Virus record (IMG/VR): IMGVR_UViG_3300046474_000237
Coordinates: 71,469-117,159 of that record
Source of the DNA: a virus
Length of the DNA stretch: 45,691 nt
Strand: one strand, 5' to 3'
This document shows, in pieces, positions 25,846 through 34,657 of the stretch. The translations under genes and the position numbers were made by a program. The stretch's first letter is position 1. Every line of letters begins with the position of its first letter. Under the pieces are notes generated by a model, which did not search any database, was not told the DNA's origin, and saw only the letters and a program-made list of their open reading frames with translations.

Positions 25846-27320
25846 AGGGATGCGCCTGCTTGTGCTGTGTATTTCTTACCTGAATTTAGCAATGCCAGTT
25901 TCGACGGACTAGATCCTGAAGATGACAAGCTTGCCATAGGCCTATTCTGTAGATACCCGGTTGTAATAGGTAATCTACCTGAGTTGACCAATTCTCCGAT
26001 TGACTGAGAGATAGTCTTTGGTGCGCTGGAAATTACCCCTGCTGCATTTTTAAGATTACCCAGTGCAATACGTACTTGGTTATCAATAGATGTAACCTGG
26101 CCTGTTAGACCTTGAATCGTATGATTAACAAGATTAACAATGCCTACTGCTTGATTGCTGATATCCGAAACAGCACGGATTATATCACGGACAGGACTTG
26201 TAAGAGCATTGAAGATTGAGTTGATAGACCCCATTGCATTCTTAACAAGTTTAGTCAGAGACGAAAGCACACCATAAATAGGTGAGAACAGGCTTGCACG
26301 TAGGCCAGTAAGGTTTGCACTTACACTTGAGAAAATGCCAGAAACCGTATCTCCAGCGCTGCTTAGAGCTGAGCCTACTGTAGAGCTTGAACCTGAGCCA
26401 TCCGTCGTAAAACCAAAAGTATTATTACCAACCCCGAAGCTATTGTTTATATCAGAGATACCTGCGCTAAGACCTGAACCAATGCCAGTAATACCAGCTG
26501 CGATCTGGCCTGAAGTTGAAGTAGGATCTTGAATCAAGCTTTGTAGTGAAGACATGCTATTCTTAACCGTGTTAATGCCTGCCTGACTAACGAAGTTAGG
26601 AATAGCATCGAAGTTGATTAAGCCACTGTCTGCTGACGTAGGAACGCCAGGTACACGAATAGCAATAGGTACAAGCTGTTTAACCAAGAATTGGAATGAG
26701 AACTGAACGTCAGTATCACGCTGTGAGTTTTGACCCCAGTCAACGTGAGTGAAAGATCCAATTACATACATGTTTGGCAAGACGAGCTTAACTAACTCGT
26801 AGTTACGAGCTAGTTCTGTGCCTCGAAGCACTTGACCATACATGCTTAAGAATTCTGTAAACCAACCGTTATCTTGGCTATCAAAGATGTAGCCAGATAT
26901 ATTCATCATTACAGGTTGACGGCCAAAATAATAGACCACTTCACCATCACCGAAAGTTTCAGTGATTTGAAGTTTTTCATCAAGGCTACAACGGATATCG
27001 GTTACGAAGAAATTAGCGTAGCCACCATAACTGTTATTACCATTAATAGCATTATCAAGAGGGCCACCGCTAGCGGATAGTGATGAGCCTCCTAGTCCTT
27101 CGTTATGACCAGTTTGACGGTTCAGTGATGCAGAGCCATCTGTAGTTAACAGGCGAATATAAGCACGGCTACCTCTATCTCCACCACCTACGTTAGCAGT
27201 GTTAGTGCCACGAGGGCGAAGGGTAAATAACCGTTCTGTTTGGGTTACGGTTCCGTTACTGTTCTGAACACTGTTAGAACTTGAAATAACTGAATCGCCA
27301 AACGTTAATTGAGTAGCCAT
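25842..27320 (-). CDS. Baseplate/tail protein of unknown family
   Basis: 492 residues. Residues 1-230 form a mixed alpha/beta domain (YVIGSFTHVDWGQNSQRDTD, VQFSFQFLVKQLVPIAIRVP). This fits baseplate proteins that connect the tail tube with the hub. The C-terminal half is a long Ser/Gly/Ala/Asn-rich helical repeat region. It lies between a 75-residue protein gene and the Cys-cluster gene, overlapping both. The role is inferred. Confidence 0.6.
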   Translation of the reverse strand: MATQLTFGDSVISSSNSVQNSNGTVTQTERLFTLRPRGTNTANVGGGDRGSRAYIRLLTTDGSASLNRQTGHNEGLGGSSLSASGGPLDNAINGNNSYGGYANFFVTDIRCSLDEKLQITETFGDGEVVYYFGRQPVMMNISGYIFDSQDNGWFTEFLSMYGQVLRGTELARNYELVKLVLPNMYVIGSFTHVDWGQNSQRDTDVQFSFQFLVKQLVPIAIRVPGVPTSADSGLINFDAIPNFVSQAGINTVKNSMSSLQSLIQDPTSTSGQIAAGITGIGSGLSAGISDINNSFGVGNNTFGFTTDGSGSSSTVGSALSSAGDTVSGIFSSVSANLTGLRASLFSPIYGVLSSLTKLVKNAMGSINSIFNALTSPVRDIIRAVSDISNQAVGIVNLVNHTIQGLTGQVTSIDNQVRIALGNLKNAAGVISSAPKTISQSIGELVNSGRLPITTGYLQNRPMASLSSSGSSPSKLALLNSGKKYTAQAGASL

Positions 27321-27547
27321 TATTCTGTAACCTTAAAGTCTGTAACTTGCAATACGACCGCCTGAGTCAATGTTTCTAACTGACCATCTAGTCCGCCAAG
27401 CTGAGGAGGTACGTATGATAACCCTTGAGCTGTGTAGCGAATATTATCAATAGCGCCCTTTACTTGATTTAAGTAAATCTCATACGGAGACATAATCATG
27501 AACCGTGGCGAAATATATGAGCTTGTAGATTTAGTGATGATTGGCAT
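27320..27547 (-). CDS. Small protein after the tape measure
   Basis: 75 residues, with no recognised domain. The C-terminal half is hydrophobic/polar alternating sequence (LETLTQAVVLQVTDFKV). Its start follows a GTAAAATA motif. It shares a base with the next gene (TAATG). In some myophages a small protein here links the tape measure to the hub. Confidence 0.55.
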   Translation of the reverse strand: MPIITKSTSSYISPRFMIMSPYEIYLNQVKGAIDNIRYTAQGLSYVPPQLGGLDGQLETLTQAVVLQVTDFKVTE

Positions 27548-27564
27548 GATCGTATTTTACCCCT

Positions 27565-30500
27565 TTATTTTGGTGCGCCATTGTTACGCTGATTGTTAGA
27601 TCCGGCAGTTGATGGAGGAGGATTATTAAACCAGTTCATAGGATTAAGACTTCCACCCGGAGCTTGGTTAGCAATTTTATCCGCAGCTTGACCAAGTTTA
27701 TCTGCTGCACCATCCAGCTTCTCAGTTGCAATCTTGAAGTTGTCGTTGTTCTTCTTAGAGTCTAAATTGTTCAGGATGTTTTGAGTAGTTGCGAAGTCGT
27801 ATCGACCTGAAGCAATCTTCTCATAAGCCTTAGCATTTTCTTGGCCTTCTAAATCCAGATGCTGCTGGAAACCTACTACATCACGTAGATCCTGATCAGT
27901 AGCTCCCTTCAGACCCTCAGTTTTAAGCTTACCACCTGCTGCATACCCAAGTTGTTTAGAGACGATGTTTTCCATCGCTGATTGATCACCTGACTTCATT
28001 GCTGCAATGAACTGAGCACGCTGATCCTTATCTTGAATACGATTAGGATTCTTCTTGAAGTCATCAACGTTAAAGCTACCGTTATAAGCCAGTGAGCCTA
28101 TCTGTCCGAGACCTTGCTCAACTGCACGCTTATATGAAGTAGTGATATACGTAACAGCATCCTGATCGCTACGACCTCCAACTAGACCCTTTACTTGGTC
28201 GTAATTACCACTATCAAGCATATCTCTAATTTCTTGCTGGTTAGCACCACCTGCAATTTTATTTGCAAGGTCTGAAATCTGACCGATAGCGTTTACTGAA
28301 TCAAGGAAGTTCTTCCGATGACTTTCCGGGATCTTCTCAGCGCCCAAAGCTTTGGTAATGTCACCCATCAAACCAGTTACACGGCCTTGATCGTTAGCAA
28401 CGGTCTCTTTGTGAACACCAAACGAGTCTACGTCATCTAGGAATGAATCATAGTTGCCTACAGACGCACTAGAACCCACCTCAGTGAGTCTGCCAGAGAC
28501 GTCGGCTAGGTCGGCCTTATTCTCCTTCAACAACGTCGCCAAGGCCCTGCTTCTGCTCTTTCTGTCCGTAGCATTAATGAAGGCTTGAGCGTTCTTATTC
28601 CCACCCTTAGCCATGTCATTGATACGTTGAGTCATCTTTGTTGAGTCACTGCCCATCAAAGTGTCGCCATTGTATAACCTGCTACCTACACGACCAAGGT
28701 CAGTAAGTGTGCGGCTTGAAAAGAAGTCATGGCCATCATTAATGAGATTAATGTTAGTAGTTTGAGGCGTGTTCTTGTTAACAACCGGGCCTGTAGGACT
28801 AATAGTATCAATTACCTTGTCCATATCAGCCGGGGTGTAGTTGTTTCCAAACGAAGCACCGAACTGAATCCAGTCTGCTCCTCTCTGAACACCTTCGCCA
28901 AACACTGCTGAACCATCAGCCATCCAGCCTGCAGCCTCGCCGCTAAGTGAAGTAAGATTACGACCGCCTTTTAGTATGCTATGTACTGCACCACCGATCT
29001 TGCCGCCATACAGATAGTTCTGTGATACGTACTGACGTAGCTGTTTCTGTGTTTGAGCATTACGAGCTTTAATGCCTTGGCGGTATGTGCCAGTATCAGA
29101 CTCAGCAGTACGTTGTGCAATGTATGCCTGAATCTCGTCATCAGACATGCCCATAACGCCTGACATAACACCAGCCATGTCTTCTGCGCTGTATTTTCCG
29201 TCTGGACCCTTCTGTGTTGCCATTGAATCGAGAATAGACGTAATCTGGTCTTCTAGAGCCAGCGAACCACGCTCATCCAATTGTTTACCAGCCATAACGC
29301 GGCTGTATAGGTGCATTCCACCAAACGCCTTCATAGGGTTACGACTAAAGTCTGAACCGAACTGTGAAGTAACGTTGGTAACACTCATCCCTGGACCTGA
29401 GCCAGTTGAACCGCCTCGTCCATTGATATATTGATTGTACATTGCCATTTTATTAAGCAATGTCTGTGAACCATTGATCTGTGCTGTAAGCGAAGCTTGT
29501 GTTGCGCCCTCAACTCCGCCCATACGAGCGATTTGAGATGTGTTTAGAACACCGTTGCGTCTAGCTGTATCGAATGAACCAATGATATTCGCAGCAGCCA
29601 TTTGACCAAGGTAAGGCGTCATGCCGTTAGCCTGATACAGATACTGGCCTTGAGCACCTACAGTGTTCATGATGTTCTGCACGCTACGGCCAGACACAGC
29701 TGCGCTCAAGCCTAGAGACATAAATGCTCTTGAAGCTTGGCTGTTAGGACCCGTAACTGAGGCACCAGCACCGTGTAGCTTTGCTATTTCCTCGATTGCG
29801 TTCTTGATCGATGGATCACCAGCAATAGCCATTACAAGCTTTACTTGTTCAGCTACGTCTTTGACACGCTGGCTAATTTGTTTAGCCTTGGTGTCATCCA
29901 GCATACCAGAACGTGCAGTCCAGTCAGCAATGTTTGCATACTCGCCTGTAGAGAAGGTAAAGTCATTGATACCTTGACGAGTAATTTCCTTAGCTATCTG
30001 AGTTGACTCACGGTAGCCTAGACCTTGTCCGGTAACAGCATTACCCTGTGCATCTCCGAAGGTTACGCCTTGGAAATTGTCACGTAGATCTCTGGCTTCA
30101 CGGCGAGTATTGATATAAGGATTGAAAATACCTTTTTGACCTGCAGTCATAATCCCTTGACCGACGGCTACAGGTAACAGGAATCTACCAGCTAGACTAC
30201 CGATGCCTCCAAGAGCGCCTGTCAGACCTCTACCAACTACGCTAGGCATGTATCTACCCATTCCTGAAGAAATACCTGCTCCAAGAGCGCGGCCTGTAGC
30301 TCCACCTGCCCAAGCACCTACACCTGACGTATACTTGAACGCCATACCAAAGCCAATAGCAGGCGCAGCTATACGTTGACCAGCCCAGACTACTGAATCG
30401 AATGGGCGTGTAGATACCCCCTCGACAGTCTGAGTATTATTGTCAATAGGATTTCCGTACCTAGGCTCTGACGCCGTAGGATTGATGATGTTATTGACAC

Positions 30501-30720
30501 CTGCGAAGAAACCCACTCTGCCATACTGATTATATGGTTGAGGACCGTCGTATTGTGGCCTGTATCCTGCCGTGTAGCTAGGAGTTAACAAATTCGGATC
30601 CATCCCAAATCCAGGATTCATATTCGCAGGATTCATTGGGTTGGCAAATGAATTGTTGTATACATCAGCTTGAGACTGATATAAATTGCCGAAGAGATTG
30701 TATGCTGATGAAGGGATCAT
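27565..30720 (-). CDS. Tail tape measure protein
   Basis: 1051 residues, the second longest gene. The N-terminal 100 residues are Asn/Pro/Tyr-rich. Residues about 120-195 form a Gly/Ala-rich hydrophobic stretch (GVGAWAGGATGRALGAGISS). A long helical, Ala/Gln/Asp-rich region follows, and the end is Pro/Asn-rich. Tape measure proteins set tail length at roughly 0.15 nm per residue, so a tail of about 150 nm is expected if no processing occurs. The tail chaperone genes directly upstream are the classical neighbours. Function is inferred from length, composition and order. Confidence 0.75.
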   Translation of the reverse strand: MIPSSAYNLFGNLYQSQADVYNNSFANPMNPANMNPGFGMDPNLLTPSYTAGYRPQYDGPQPYNQYGRVGFFAGVNNIINPTASEPRYGNPIDNNTQTVEGVSTRPFDSVVWAGQRIAAPAIGFGMAFKYTSGVGAWAGGATGRALGAGISSGMGRYMPSVVGRGLTGALGGIGSLAGRFLLPVAVGQGIMTAGQKGIFNPYINTRREARDLRDNFQGVTFGDAQGNAVTGQGLGYRESTQIAKEITRQGINDFTFSTGEYANIADWTARSGMLDDTKAKQISQRVKDVAEQVKLVMAIAGDPSIKNAIEEIAKLHGAGASVTGPNSQASRAFMSLGLSAAVSGRSVQNIMNTVGAQGQYLYQANGMTPYLGQMAAANIIGSFDTARRNGVLNTSQIARMGGVEGATQASLTAQINGSQTLLNKMAMYNQYINGRGGSTGSGPGMSVTNVTSQFGSDFSRNPMKAFGGMHLYSRVMAGKQLDERGSLALEDQITSILDSMATQKGPDGKYSAEDMAGVMSGVMGMSDDEIQAYIAQRTAESDTGTYRQGIKARNAQTQKQLRQYVSQNYLYGGKIGGAVHSILKGGRNLTSLSGEAAGWMADGSAVFGEGVQRGADWIQFGASFGNNYTPADMDKVIDTISPTGPVVNKNTPQTTNINLINDGHDFFSSRTLTDLGRVGSRLYNGDTLMGSDSTKMTQRINDMAKGGNKNAQAFINATDRKSRSRALATLLKENKADLADVSGRLTEVGSSASVGNYDSFLDDVDSFGVHKETVANDQGRVTGLMGDITKALGAEKIPESHRKNFLDSVNAIGQISDLANKIAGGANQQEIRDMLDSGNYDQVKGLVGGRSDQDAVTYITTSYKRAVEQGLGQIGSLAYNGSFNVDDFKKNPNRIQDKDQRAQFIAAMKSGDQSAMENIVSKQLGYAAGGKLKTEGLKGATDQDLRDVVGFQQHLDLEGQENAKAYEKIASGRYDFATTQNILNNLDSKKNNDNFKIATEKLDGAADKLGQAADKIANQAPGGSLNPMNWFNNPPPSTAGSNNQRNNGAPK

Positions 30721-30735
30721 GCCTTTATTTTAAAA

Positions 30736-30761
30736 AGAAAAAGCCGCTTTTTATGGCGGCT
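30736..30761 (-). terminator. Rho-independent terminator between chaperones and tape measure
   Basis: Minus-strand stem AGCCGC/GCGGCT with a CATAAAAA loop, followed by TTTTTC. It lies in the 47-base gap between the G-T chaperone end (30768) and the tape measure start (30720). It would reduce read-through into the tape measure, or require antitermination or a new promoter there. Confidence 0.75.
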
Positions 30762-30767
30762 TCTGAA

Positions 30768-31157
30768 TTACTTAAAAAGTTGGTCAAGACCCTTGACGTT
30801 ATAACCTGAACCTGATTTTTCAAGAGTAGGTTTCATATGTTTAACCACGTTTTCGTAGTATTCTAACATCTCAACTTCCTTCTCTGTATGTTCTGGCATT
30901 TCTGTGTTGAATTCCAGAGCTAAATACCTGGCCCAATGTTTCTTTATATTACTTGACCAATCCCTCGCTTTATTAGGATCGGCTATGTTGGGGTTAGTCA
31001 GGGCGGTTAGCATAGACATTTTCATCTTCTCAACTTCGAGCTGACTTTCTTTTGTCATATACTCCCGATAGATCCGATCATGCAGAGAACCAAGCGGAGG
31101 AACTTTCATACCTGAGAGATGCAACTTCATTCTCTGCATCGCCCAGGCGTTTTTTAA
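30768..31157 (-). CDS. Tail assembly chaperone, T part (made by -1 frameshift)
   Basis: This frame continues without a stop from the slippery site into the 123 residues starting MQRMKLHLSG at 31139. The T part is helical and charged (ESQLEVEKMKMSMLTALTNP). It is predicted to be expressed mainly as a C-terminal extension of the G protein, giving a G-T fusion of about 300 residues. In lambda and other tailed phages the G-T fusion helps load the tape measure. An independent start at 31139 cannot be excluded. Confidence 0.75.
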   Translation of the reverse strand, partial: LKNAWAMQRMKLHLSGMKVPPLGSLHDRIYREYMTKESQLEVEKMKMSMLTALTNPNIADPNKARDWSSNIKKHWARYLALEFNTEMPEHTEKEVEMLEYYENVVKHMKPTLEKSGSGYNVKGLDQLFK

Positions 31158-31669
31158 AAATTTGCTTCTAGTTCTTTACAGGCTTCGCCTACCTTGGCAT
31201 CAAACTTATATAGGGCATCAAGCAGTACCCCAATTACAGGGCCAGGAAGACGCTTAATGAACTTAGCCTTATCCTCTGCCTTAAGCCCTGAAAGATCACG
31301 GCCTTGATAGAAGGTAAGAGCGTATTGCAGATTTAGAATCATCCGCGCTTCATTAAGCGTGCTTACAAGATTGTACGTAGTTGTATCGATGACTTTGCTA
31401 ATCTGTTCAATGTCTTCTGCCGTTCTTGTCTTGAATTGAACCTTTAATTTTCCACGAATTGTAACATCTTCAACGTATTCTCCTTGGAAGATAATCTCAT
31501 CAAAGATACGCAGTAGCTCGTCTTTATCGTATTGAGGCTTTTCTTCAGCCTCGTCCTTTTTTTCTTCAGCAGTGTTTTCAATAACTGAAGCCTGCTCAAT
31601 CGCTACTTCTTCTTGTTTTGAAGCACGGCCACGCTTTGGCTTGTGCTCTGTAAATTCAAACTCGCTCAT
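31154..31669 (-). CDS. Tail assembly chaperone, G part
   Basis: 171 residues. The N-terminus is highly charged and probably disordered (KKDEAEEKPQYDKDELLRIF). The rest is a compact helical domain (TFYQGRDLSGLKAEDKAKFI) like phage tail chaperones. It ends on the slippery sequence AAATTTT just before its stop codon. It is predicted to coat the tape measure while the tube is built. The terminase gene starts the operon 8 bases upstream of it. Confidence 0.75.
   Translation of the reverse strand: MSEFEFTEHKPKRGRASKQEEVAIEQASVIENTAEEKKDEAEEKPQYDKDELLRIFDEIIFQGEYVEDVTIRGKLKVQFKTRTAEDIEQISKVIDTTTYNLVSTLNEARMILNLQYALTFYQGRDLSGLKAEDKAKFIKRLPGPVIGVLLDALYKFDAKVGEACKELEANF
31157..31163 (-). other. -1 ribosomal frameshift slippery heptamer
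   Basis: On the minus-strand message the last sense codons of G read GCA AAT TTT then stop TAA. This contains A AAT TTT, a perfect X XXY YYZ slippery heptamer. Slipping back one base gives TTA AAA AAC GCC and continues into the T frame. Short inverted repeats follow (CGC/GCG, then GATGCA/TGCATC), and one could be the stimulating structure. Location at the end of G and before the tape measure is exactly that of the lambda G/T shift. Confidence 0.82.
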
Positions 31670-31677
31670 TTCTTTCC

Positions 31678-33288
31678 TTAAAAATCAAATACGTTGTTCT
31701 CTTTAATCTCGTCCACCGTTGTGAACTCACCCTTAAGAACCATATACGCTATATTAGCGAAAACTACACTGTGGAACCAATCATCACACAAGTCTTCATC
31801 TTTTTTATACAGACGACGCCCAGTCACGGATTCTTCTTCGAAAATGTTCAATGCGTCCTGCCAGAATTCAGACATCAGGTTCCAACAAGGAGTCTCGATA
31901 CGATCACGGCCAATCTTAGCCTTCAATACAATCGTGTCCATGTTCGTTGTTCGATCTGCTGAAAAGAACTGTCCTTCTCTGTCCCAACGAAGCGTAGACT
32001 TTGCTGCTACATATTGTACAGAATTTACTTTATCCTGGCCAATACTTTTTCTAAGCAATTCTACTTGTAACTGGCCAACACCACGGTCTGAAGCAAGCAT
32101 TGTACATTTGTATTTTGCGTATAGTTCTTCAACACGCTTAACCTGATCAAGAATATCAATACCATTCAGGCGCTGGGCGTAAATAAGATATCCCTTACCA
32201 TTCCAGTCGTAACCCATGATTGTAATAACGGTGTATGAATTAGAACCACCACTTACTGACCAGTCTACTCCAAGCACAGTATGGAGAATATTACGTTCAT
32301 CCATTGGGAAACCCTTATCCCACTCTGTCTTGTTATTGTTACAACATGCCATTACTTCTTTAAGTGATAGTGGACGACCAGCTAGACCGCTAGGGCATCC
32401 AAACACTTCGTTAGCAAGCTTAGGCACTGAATAAGTCTTGGCCTTATGAAGTAGATCCTTCCACTTCTTAGGTCTCGTACGTGCAGGGAAAATAAGCTGA
32501 GGTAAATGAAACCCGTAATGGTCTTTCTCAGCAGGTTTTGCTGCCACCCATTTACCAGTGGACATATCGAGCAGACCTCCGCAGTACACACAGCCTGGAC
32601 CTTCTTTATTGGCATGCAGAATCGTATGGCAAATATCGAAATCAAGGGGTAGCGTGTACTTATTGCAATGCGTACATCTAACCGCCCACTCCATCATGTT
32701 CGATTGCTTGAACTTCTGTGTGAGTGAATTAGTCTCTGTTTTAGCCGTGCCTGTGTATCGTCTGAATGCAAAGTCTGAAGCACCCAACGTTTCTGCAAGA
32801 ATAGGGGCACATTCAAGACTGGTATCTTGGAACTCATCTAGGTACAGAGCGTCAGCGAAGACTCCACGAATACGGTCGGCGTCTTGTTCTGTTTCTGCGT
32901 AACCCAATGTTACAGCACTGCCATTAGTAAATGACTTTGAGAATACGTTCTTACGTGAGCCCGCATCAACGAAGTGCTTACGGATAAGAGGGGAACTTAA
33001 GAAGGGATCTAAATATGCTGTTGAGAATCGTGATGTCTGTTGAGACAATGGGCTACTGAACAGAGTCGAAAAGTGAGGGCGAACTAGACTGTTGGCTACA
33101 ATAGCTGCGCCAAGAGATACTGATTTGCCAATCTGCCGACCTGCCATCAAAGTCATTTCATTAGGAGAAACGTCATAGATGATTTCAAACGGCTTGTAAT
33201 CTTCGAGATTGAGAGGCTTACCTTTAAGAGTGAGCAGAGCTTTGGAAATCTCGGAGGGCTTTAGTTTTAAAAGGCTTTCTTTGTCCAT
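31678..33288 (-). CDS. Terminase large subunit
   Basis: The DNA packaging motor and nuclease, 536 residues. Walker A is GRQIGKS (50-56), Walker B is ADALYLDEF with Asp151-Glu152, and coupling motif TGTAKTETNS is near 179-188. A zinc-binding pair CTHC (205-208) and CVYC (233-236) follows, as in GpA-type terminases. The nuclease domain begins LGVDWSVSGG with the metal-binding Asp342. An AGGA ribosome site precedes the ATG. It heads the minus-strand late block. Confidence 0.92.
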   Translation of the reverse strand: MDKESLLKLKPSEISKALLTLKGKPLNLEDYKPFEIIYDVSPNEMTLMAGRQIGKSVSLGAAIVANSLVRPHFSTLFSSPLSQQTSRFSTAYLDPFLSSPLIRKHFVDAGSRKNVFSKSFTNGSAVTLGYAETEQDADRIRGVFADALYLDEFQDTSLECAPILAETLGASDFAFRRYTGTAKTETNSLTQKFKQSNMMEWAVRCTHCNKYTLPLDFDICHTILHANKEGPGCVYCGGLLDMSTGKWVAAKPAEKDHYGFHLPQLIFPARTRPKKWKDLLHKAKTYSVPKLANEVFGCPSGLAGRPLSLKEVMACCNNNKTEWDKGFPMDERNILHTVLGVDWSVSGGSNSYTVITIMGYDWNGKGYLIYAQRLNGIDILDQVKRVEELYAKYKCTMLASDRGVGQLQVELLRKSIGQDKVNSVQYVAAKSTLRWDREGQFFSADRTTNMDTIVLKAKIGRDRIETPCWNLMSEFWQDALNIFEEESVTGRRLYKKDEDLCDDWFHSVVFANIAYMVLKGEFTTVDEIKENNVFDF

Positions 33289-33308
33289 GATCCTATGTTA
33301 ACCCTCTA

Positions 33309-33320
33309 TTTTGGTATAAG
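33309..33320 (+). promoter_or_regulatory. Extended -10 promoter-like motif, copy 1
   Basis: TTTTGGTATAAG matches five further plus-strand copies in this window. TGGTATAA has the TGnTATAAT form of an extended -10 element, and no good -35 is seen. It lies 111 bases before the gene at 33432 and just outside the divergent terminase gene. Confidence 0.7.
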
Positions 33321-33431
33321 AACTATGTAGTAAGCATTAGTCATTTCGTAATTACTCTTTAGAAGGTGCAGGGAATGTATTAAGTCTTACCGCGTTGTTA
33401 TAACTATTCTACGAGAAAGGGTAATCCAAAA

Positions 33432-33923
33432 ATGAAACTAACATGTGGCGCAGTAATTGAACGTATACCTAGCATTTCTCTGGATGACGAACAGAGGGTG
33501 CACTGGCTACGATGGATTGAAGCTTTGGAGTCTGGCAGTTTCAAGCAGATCAAGTTTGCTCTCAGGGATACCGGTGGCTTTTGTTGTTTAGGAGTTGCGT
33601 GTGATCTAATTAATCCTAAGGGTTGGGTTAAGGAAGAAGAGCCACTTGTATATAGCTTCCATCTAACAACCTCAGATAAGGGCTTGCAAACCTCTAAAGA
33701 CCATCTCGTGCCAACAGCTAGGCGATGGTATGGATTAGAAATGGGACCTCTGGGATTTCATGTAGGAGGTAGATTTCCGGATGGCGACGGAAACACCCTT
33801 GAAATTTCCTCGCTTGCACTTGCGGGTATTAATGACATGGGTGCTACATTCACTGAAATAGCTGAGATCCTGCGAAAAGCGATGAACGGCGGTTACGTCT
33901 GTTCGGTTGCTTTGGTCAGGTAG
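33432..33923 (+). CDS. Conserved phage hypothetical protein
   Basis: 163 residues. The pattern W-x-x-ALESGSF-x-Q followed by TGGFCCLGVACDL, with a late INDMGATFTEIAEIL segment, is one I recognise from uncharacterised proteins of many phages and their hosts. No biochemical function is known to me. A paired Cys at about 52-53 is conserved in that pattern. It has a clear AAAGGG ribosome site, its own promoter-like motif upstream and a terminator after it, so it is likely a single-gene unit. Confidence 0.7.
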   Translation: MKLTCGAVIERIPSISLDDEQRVHWLRWIEALESGSFKQIKFALRDTGGFCCLGVACDLINPKGWVKEEEPLVYSFHLTTSDKGLQTSKDHLVPTARRWYGLEMGPLGFHVGGRFPDGDGNTLEISSLALAGINDMGATFTEIAEILRKAMNGGYVCSVALVR

Positions 33924-33938
33924 CCGTTCAGACGGTTG

Positions 33939-33984
33939 AGCCCAGGGTAGGTTGCAGCCTCTTCCTTCTCCTGGGCTATTTTTT
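33939..33984 (+). terminator. Rho-independent terminator
   Basis: Stem AGCCCAGG/CCTGGGCT with a 23-base loop, followed by ATTTTTT. It ends transcription from 33432 and separates it from the ubiquitin-like gene unit. Confidence 0.75.
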
Positions 33985-34072
33985 CAATTTTTTAGCTTTT
34001 TGAGGTATAACAGTATTGTAAAGGCTGTGCATAGCTTTTATTAATATCAAATATTTCAATAAATATAGAATG

Positions 34073-34082
34073 TTTGGTATAA
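34073..34082 (+). promoter_or_regulatory. Extended -10 promoter-like motif, copy 2 (Ubl gene)
   Basis: TTTGGTATAA, in an AT-rich stretch, 74 bases before the ubiquitin-like gene. It matches the other five copies except that the base after it is C, not G. Confidence 0.7.
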
Positions 34083-34156
34083 CTATATTGGACAGGTAGA
34101 AAATACATTTCCAAAGTCCATTCTTTTCTTTAGCTAAAAACAAGGGATTTACAAAC

Positions 34157-34579
34157 ATGGCTGCAACCGTAACCAAGACTATCGTTACCATCGCTTCGAC
34201 CGACACCGAGTACCAAATTCCGGGCGATTACACGCCTGCTTCGATCCAACGCAACTACGCTAACGATATTCCTAATATCGGCAGCATGCAGTTCGAAGAA
34301 CGTGTCGTGACGCAAGACGGTGAAACGGTTCGTGAGATCACCTTCAAGCCCCGTACGGGCACCAAGGGTGCTGGCGTAACGAAGACCATCGTGACCATCG
34401 CTTCGACGGACACGGAGTACCAAATCCCGGGTGACTATACCCCGGCATCGATCCAACGCAATTATGCGAACGACATTCCGAACATCGGTTCGATGCAGTT
34501 CGAAGAGCGTGTTGTGACGCAAGACGGCGAGACCGTCCGTGAAATCACCTTCAAGCCGCGTACCGGCACGAAGGGTTAA
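34157..34579 (+). CDS. Tandem ubiquitin-like protein (PRTRC-C type di-Ubl)
   Basis: 140 residues: MAAT, a 67-residue unit, Ala-Gly, then the same 67-residue unit again, identical in every residue. Each unit runs from VTKTIVTIAS to PRTGTKG. The length, beta-grasp-like pattern and terminal GTKG resemble the PRTRC system protein C family of small ubiquitin-like proteins as I recall them. The second copy ends in a free glycine at the stop codon, as needed for E1 activation. The first would need cutting after TKG, a job suited to the JAB peptidase encoded downstream. Codons are rich in C/G-ending forms compared with neighbours, suggesting high expression. Homology to PRTRC-C is by pattern; conjugation is inferred. 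Confidence 0.8.
   Translation: MAATVTKTIVTIASTDTEYQIPGDYTPASIQRNYANDIPNIGSMQFEERVVTQDGETVREITFKPRTGTKGAGVTKTIVTIASTDTEYQIPGDYTPASIQRNYANDIPNIGSMQFEERVVTQDGETVREITFKPRTGTKG
34169..34576 (+). repeat. In-frame tandem duplication, identical protein, diverged DNA
   Basis: Copies at 34169-34369 and 34376-34576 (201 bases each) are separated by an Ala-Gly dipeptide codon pair. By direct comparison 30 of 67 codons differ, all silently, including a Ser AGC versus TCG pair that needs three base changes. No amino-acid change is seen. Confidence 0.93.
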
Positions 34580-34617
34580 GAATTACTTCAGTTGCTTTTA
34601 GCCACTGAGTAGTGATA

Positions 34618-34657
34618 CGAGCAGCAGGGTTCACTCCTAGCCACGCTGCTCGTTTTT
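34618..34657 (+). terminator. Terminator after the Ubl gene
   Basis: Perfect 8-bp stem CGAGCAGC/GCTGCTCG followed by five T. It lies between the Ubl gene and the rest of the cassette, so most transcripts should carry Ubl alone with limited read-through to the enzymes. Confidence 0.88.

Noticed and set aside
28729-29977. Plus-strand frames opposite the tape measure gene
   Set aside because: They are shadows of a long gene with strong codon bias and have no start signals or recognisable domains.
31694-32902. Plus-strand frames opposite the terminase gene
   Set aside because: Terminase motifs on the minus strand are unambiguous. The opposing frames look like random translations.
34130-34522. 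Minus-strand frame opposite the Ubl gene
   Set aside because: It mirrors the duplicated Ubl sequence and exists only because of its codon choice. It has no ribosome site or family, and the plus-strand gene is convincing.
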